Of a stretch of 64,000 nucleotides of DNA, positions 58,701 through 64,000 are shown in pieces. Position 1 is the first letter of the stretch. Each line of letters begins with the position of its first letter. Under the pieces are notes generated by a model. It had not been told where the DNA came from and searched no databases. It was given only the letters and a program-made list of their open reading frames with translations. The stretch covers positions 180,484,071-180,548,070 of the forward strand of contig OZ020611.1 of assembly GCA_963971575.1 (NCBI GenBank), given 5' to 3'. The position numbers were made by a program, and so were the translations under genes. This stretch comes from Liopterus haemorrhoidalis. Lineage: Eukaryota; Arthropoda; Insecta; Coleoptera; Dytiscidae.

Positions 58701-61487
58701 CATAATATAAGCAGCCAATTTGAATTTGCCGACAAAAACAACAGATGGCGAGACATGAGCGAGACTTGGCGCGCCCTCTAATGAGTTATGTGCGGACGCA
58801 TTCTAACCTCACTTGCACAACGCCATTGTTGTGACAAATCTAACCGGGGAACCACGCAAATAGTGCCAACAATTAGGGACTCGAAGTTTTTTGTTTATTT
58901 TGAACATAGATTAATGATGTTGTTTAATGAATTACATTACTGTATATGTTACAGAGAATGTGTTAAGCGTACAAATGAGAAATAACTTGAATAATTTTTG
59001 TCAATTGAGTTGTTTGATGAAAAACTATCCGAATAATAAGCAACGAAAAGACAATATTGGATTGATTAAGAAACGTGTAGTATAGGGATGAATTGGGAAA
59101 AAAAGAAGTAGAATTGACAGAAGGTCGATTAATGTGGTCATGCCTAAAAGATGAATGAAAGTAGAGGTACAAAACCCTGGCTTTGTATCTCAAAGACGAC
59201 TTCAAGGAAGATTTGGATGAAGAAATAGATTGTCAAAATTTAAAAAACGTTAGAGAGAAGATAATTCCGGTGGAATGAAACAAGTAGGACACGAGACAGA
59301 AATGAATAGACAAATTCTGTCAGCGCCTACCTACAGAAAAAGAAAATAAATAAAAGTTTAAATCGACAGCAGCGATGGTAAAAGGGCTCAACGATTAATT
59401 TAATAAATAATGTTTCTTAAAAATGTATATTCCAAATTAAATTAGTAAACTTTCAAATTGTGCCCTGTGTGCGAAGTATTTTAAAATATTTAGTTGGTTT
59501 TACAAAGTTCAATAAATTGATCAATATTTTTATCAATTAGTTGAACAATTTATTGATAACCTTGAAAATAAGAGAACCACTTTACGCCATGAATTTAATT
59601 ATCATTTCCTTTTTTTTTTTTTTGTAAAATTTTACATTACCAACTGTAAAACATTTAGACATATTTTCAAAATGAAAATATTTAAAAAAAATTCACAAAA
59701 ACGTACAAAATTACGAGCTGTAAACAAAAACAAAAGAAATAACCTAGAAGATGGTCAATTAAAACGTTTGCGGTTCTAAATGGAACTGTCAAATTTGAAA
59801 ATGAAACACATAACCTATAGATTTCTTGCTTACGCTACAAATAAACAGTTGGCAGTAACTAAACAGATAATAAAATACCTAGAATTCCCAAAATAATTCA
59901 TGAAAAATAGAACTTGTTCTATTTTTAAAATAAATTGATCAATTTATAGGTGAAATTTGAACACTCTACACACACATCAATAAACTGAAGGTCAACTTTT
60001 TTAATTTATTGATTGTTAAATTGAACCGTGTACAAACCATTTTAGAGCAACCATCCAATTTATTTTATCTCTTCAGTTGTTTGATAAAGGCTTACTTTTA
60101 ACGCGCTCGTTATTCTTATAGTTTTTTTTTTTTTTTAGGTTTACATTTCGTCTAAAAATTTGTTTCAGTACAAATTTTAACCCAATATATTGAAACTGTT
60201 TTCGAGATATTTGTGAGTTTGTAGGTAGCTTCATGATTTTAGAAAGCAGCTAAAATTCTTCATTTCAACAGAAAAGGCACGAAATCAACAAACATAAGAC
60301 AAACACTAATATCCGTAATGAAAGCAACGATTTGCATATCTTCCCGATAATATGATTACTAGAGACAACCAATGAAACATCTCCTTATTCAGTATCCATG
60401 AGCGTCATTTTTAAATAAATTATACATAATAAAAATTAATTACAATAAAAAATAAAATAAAATATATGCTATATGTTACTCAGATCTTTTAAGTTTAAAG
60501 ATTGTATCGCTGACAAAGGCGAAACTGCGGTCATTATAATAAATAAATCTGTAGAACATAACAAAATAGTATCATTTAACAACCTTCTATCCATAAGTGA
60601 GTTTCACTGAGTTAAATAGTTGACAATTCAATATAGGGACAAATAATTAGCGCAGAAGCATCAAGAAACTAGACATTCAGAGAGGCTATTGACTAATAGC
60701 AGTCGAAAAATCTAGAAGTGGTGCATGTCCAATATTGGACCCAATAGTTCAATTGATGATGAATTAATTTAAAATAGACCTCATTATTATTGAAAAGACA
60801 GCCTGAGGTGAGTTTTTAGTATACGCAGAAACAACTACAGTTTATAGACGATTGCGAACGGCTAATCAGAACCTGTAATTTTTATAAATACTTATTTAAA
60901 CAAATTATTTAACATGAGTAGTTAAACTCACATCCAACTCGTTCAATTATCTAATTAGATAGTAAAATGATTAACAAACGATGAACTTAAAATATATAAA
61001 ATAATAAATATATTAGAAACAGAATAGAAATTTCTATACACGAAAATAAAAAATTAAAACTGAACATTAACAAACCCATAGACCTCATATAAAGTATTTT
61101 TCATATCTCACATTTTTTTCTCAAATTATTAGCGTTACTCGGATTTGATATTCTTTTATTGATACAGTCCTTTTAAATGATTAGACATAATAAAAATACT
61201 CGTATCTCTCTGAATATTTATCATAATTTTTTTAAAAGAACGCCCTAAAATTTATATTTCAGCTTAATTTCACTCCTTATCTTATTTTTTTACGACAAGA
61301 AACAAACTTGCAAAATTTTTCTTTTGTGCATTGGAGCATATTTAAAGTTACGAAACAAAAGTCATATTGCGGCAGTATGAAAATTAATGACCGCGGGGGT
61401 CGCTTGTTTGACAGTGGATCTTCCAAGACTTCTGTCTCGCCATCTGTTGTTTTTGTCTAGAAATTCAAATCAACTGTTTATATTATG
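58701..61487. repeat. Inverted repeat pair 2.7 kb apart
   Basis: 58,701-58,754 (CATAATATAAGCAGCC ... ACAACAGATGGCGAGAC) is inversely repeated at 61,434-61,487 with 7 differences in 54. It may mark a 2.8-kb element or two oppositely oriented copies of one repeat. Inside there is no recognisable transposase. A weaker inverted pair, TGGTTTTACAAAGTTCAATA (59,494) against its near-complement at about 60,040, suggests a nested MITE of about 550 bp. Confidence 0.5.
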
Positions 61488-62279
61488 ACAAGTAAGTGTA
61501 CTTAAGTAAGCCTGTCACTGGTATTAAATTGACGGGGGATCTTGCTCCATTGTTTAAAGGAATAAATCAACAGAGAAGTCATTCACAGTTCGTCCAGTAA
61601 GACAAACATTTCACGTCAACAATGAAAAGTTACTATATGTTGATATAATGCAGTATTGTTGAAGATTGTTCACTGGATCTCGAAAAATGTTTTGTATGAA
61701 CGGTGAATTTAATAAGCTCACTATTATTAAAACACAGAAAATGAAAGCATTATGAAGAGCTAAAAGAACTGAATTGAGCCCAGTAGCAGTTTTGAATCCG
61801 AGTCTTCTACAAATAGTAATCCACTGTGGGATGTGCCATTAAATCTGGTTGAAACGAAGATATCTATTACAATATAGAAAATCTAGGAACAATGATTTAA
61901 GACATGTCAATGAATGGACAAAACCCGCACAAAAATCATATCTTATGAATTGCACTAATATCTTGGACAAACACCTATCAGGATAAACGACGAATACTTC
62001 AATTATCGGAAAAAAGTAGTTTTCAGCATCATTGTAAAAAATCTGTATCTTATATAATAATGCATGTCACGGTTGGCTGATTTATTTAAAATATATTGGT
62101 ATTGGTGTTACTTCATTTGAATTTACTCTGCACATCCCTCAAAACCCAAGGTCTCGTACATAATGAATTCAAAATCTGCGAACGGTTGGAATATGAACTC
62201 TTCAGTTTGCTAACTGTTTGCACCGATTCTTAGGGTAGATTTAAGGGTTCTTCTAATAAATTAACTTAATTAAATTACT
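61488..62279. other. No recognised feature
   Basis: AT-rich sequence; no domain or repeat boundary recognised. Confidence 0.4.
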
Positions 62280-62960
62280 CTATAATAATGCTACTTGCAA
62301 GGTACTACACAGAGGACACGTGCGAGAAAGCATCCAGGAACTGTCAGGGATCAAACAAGGTTGTGTCTTATCCCCTCTACTATTTAACGTAGTATTAGAT
62401 TACGTTCTGACCAGAACCGTAACTAGCTTTTTCTGGGCTCTGTGCATGGTTGCACAAATGTGTTTTCTACAGTCTTATTTGGCCCCCCATTGACGATTTT
62501 TCGGGCCTTCTTTCGACTTGGGCCCTGTGCCTGTGCACATGTTGCAACTTTTTTAGTTACGACCTGTCTAGTTACGGCACTGGTTCTGACATCAGTTAAC
62601 ATTTCCCCCAATGATATAGTGTGGGACTTCACTAACAGACCTGGACTATGCGGACGATATTTGTTTCCTTTCGCACATATATATTGATATAAAGAACACT
62701 TTATAACAAGCCCAGGAAAAAGTCTCTAAAGTAGACCTCTCAATTAACGTTAAGCAGACCAAAGAAATGCGCATTGGCACCAACAACCCCAATAAACTTA
62801 CTATCCAAGAAACAGAAATTGAACAAATTCAAGAGTTCTGCTATCTTGGTTGAATGATGTCGACCAATCAAAATGAAAGACAATGGCCAACAATACCGGC
62901 AGATGGCAAAGCTTTCAGATGGAGGCCCTGTGCTCCTCACAGAAATTCTGGGAACCCATT
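62280..62960 (+). pseudogene. RTE-like RT relic, split by a hAT MITE
   Basis: Plus strand: HRGHVRESIQELSGIKQGCV and LSPLLFNVVLDYVL, interrupted at 62,412-62,582. It then reads VNISPNDIVWDFTN and, one frame away, LDYADDICFLSHIYIDIKN with an intact YADD box. VDLSINVKQTKEMRIGTNNP and EIEQIQEFCYLG follow, the thumb region. Reading is continuous across the MITE once the 8-bp duplication is accounted for. Truncated at both ends. Confidence 0.8.
62412..62582. mobile_element. hAT-type MITE (171 bp) in RTE relic
   Basis: Ends CAGAACCGTAACTAG and the inverse of CAGTGCCGTAACTAG, flanked by a perfect 8-bp duplication GTTCTGAC (62,404-62,411; 62,583-62,590). The host RT reading frame continues on both sides. 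The GC-rich interior creates unrelated open frames on both strands. Confidence 0.92.
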
Positions 62961-63404
62961 TATATATTAGTTAAAATAAACATTTTAAATAACCTACTTT
63001 AATTAAAGATTACGGTTTACTATTTATATGGTCACTAGACTTATAATTGTGACTATACAAATAATCCAAATTCAAGACACAAATTCCCAAACACTCTAAT
63101 ATCTAAGAGGCTCGTTTCGCATGACCTTCAATCTTGATTCACACTAATTAGTCTACTCAATACAAATCTGTCTCTACCGTCTCCAAATACCACTTGTCTC
63201 TCAGAAGTTTTTATGAATATCTTCTCTTTAGCTGGACACTGCACTAATTTATTTACGGAATTACATTATTCCTATTTCCTGACTTTACCGATGGACAAAA
63301 CCTGACTTCCTTTAACCAGGTGTTGACTGATTTCATTGAACTTCCCCGAGATCTAACATTGCCCAACTGAAAAATATAAACTTACACCCAGTGACTTGTC
63401 CAGC
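62961..63404. other. No recognised feature
   Basis: AT-rich sequence without recognised features. Confidence 0.4.
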
Positions 63405-63412
63405 TTATATAT

Positions 63413-63766
63413 CAGTGGTTCGCAAACCGTGGGTCCCGACCCCCAGAGGGGTCGCCAAATTCGAAGAAATTTATATGACCTTAAAAAATATAAGGCTTTT
63501 CTTCAATAAGTACAAGGTACCAGTAAAATAGTGATGTGAAATTTTATTCTTTATAAAAATAGAACTATATTTTTTACGAAAACAATTTTCTGTATTAAAC
63601 TCTCTTTAAACACTCTTTTAAAAACACCCTGTAAGTGCATCTCCCAGAAAGAATTTCACTTTAACTACGTTGACGATTAAAAAAACGTCTATTGTCTATC
63701 CAGGGGTCGCGACAAAATTTTACACAAAATGGGGGGTCGGAAATGAAAATAGTTTGCGCACCACTG
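63413..63766. mobile_element. hAT-type MITE (354 bp)
   Basis: Ends CAGTGGTTCGCAAAC and the inverse of CAGTGGTGCGCAAAC with a perfect 8-bp duplication TTATATAT (63,405-63,412; 63,767-63,774). Subterminal GGGTCCCGACCCC and GGGGTCGCGAC words are inversely placed. Non-coding. Confidence 0.92.
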
Positions 63767-64000
63767 TTATATATCACAAAACTTAAATAACATATATAGC
63801 TAATAACACTAGTTAACCAGTTTTTGGTCTCATGGATAAAAATGGCTGTTTCATGCCTTATATTGTGTACTTATGATGAATCTGGACTTTATATTTTCCA
63901 TTACGCAACATTTAAGAGAAAAATAAAAACACTAGGATAAAAAAAATATATATATAAACTTTTGTACTTTTGAAATTTTTTGTAAAAGTTATGACAAATG

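Noticed and set aside
62423..62687. Overlapping frames on both strands
   Set aside because: Created by the GC-rich hAT MITE inserted in the RTE relic.

Overview
The window looks like AT-rich insect nuclear DNA made almost entirely of transposable-element debris around one recognisable host exon. That exon (35,972-36,177, minus strand) encodes the first immunoglobulin-like part of a Beaten path (Beat) family protein and has a good acceptor and donor. The Beat family is an arthropod neural cell-surface/secreted Ig family, and its genes often have very long introns. No other Beat exon was recognised, so most of the window is probably intron or near-gene DNA. No tRNA, rRNA, CRISPR, operon or bacterial feature was seen. 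The insect order cannot be fixed from the sequence.

Layout. 0-9 kb: a hAT-type MITE, a Penelope-like inverted-repeat element with a hammerhead-like motif, mariner and Tc1 relics, and a HINE (Helentron-associated) copy. 9-13 kb: a Jockey-like and an RTE-like retrotransposon back to back. 13-21 kb: a HINE tandem junction, a Jockey-like relic, and an RTE relic invaded by a Jockey 3' end, followed directly by a DD41D transposon. 21-30 kb: hAT MITEs, a DD34D mariner and several diverged tandem repeats. 30-38 kb: RNase H-bearing I-group retrotransposon relics (one split by a MITE with TTA duplication), SINE pieces and the Beat exon. 38-46 kb: a Jockey element split by a second hammerhead-motif inverted-repeat element, then a nest of an inverted-repeat transposon containing a mariner containing a HINE. 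46-54 kb: retrotransposon 3' ends, a foldback element with arms of about 370 bp hosting a hAT MITE with an internal minisatellite, a Jockey 3' end split by a hAT MITE, and a second, internally deleted DD41D copy. 54-64 kb: a HINE with internal duplication, a 2.8-kb inverted-repeat pair, an RTE relic split by a 171-bp hAT MITE, and a final hAT MITE.

No transposase or reverse transcriptase gene seen here is intact. The sequence mainly records insertion order: target-site duplications give exact boundaries for eight insertions, and several nested cases give relative ages. The observations most worth following up are the two Penelope-like elements sharing one architecture (inverted terminal segments plus a CTGANGA-hairpin-GAAA motif), the HINE family carrying a (GTCY)n tract and inserting into T runs, the nested block at 41.3-45.5 kb, and the large foldback element.
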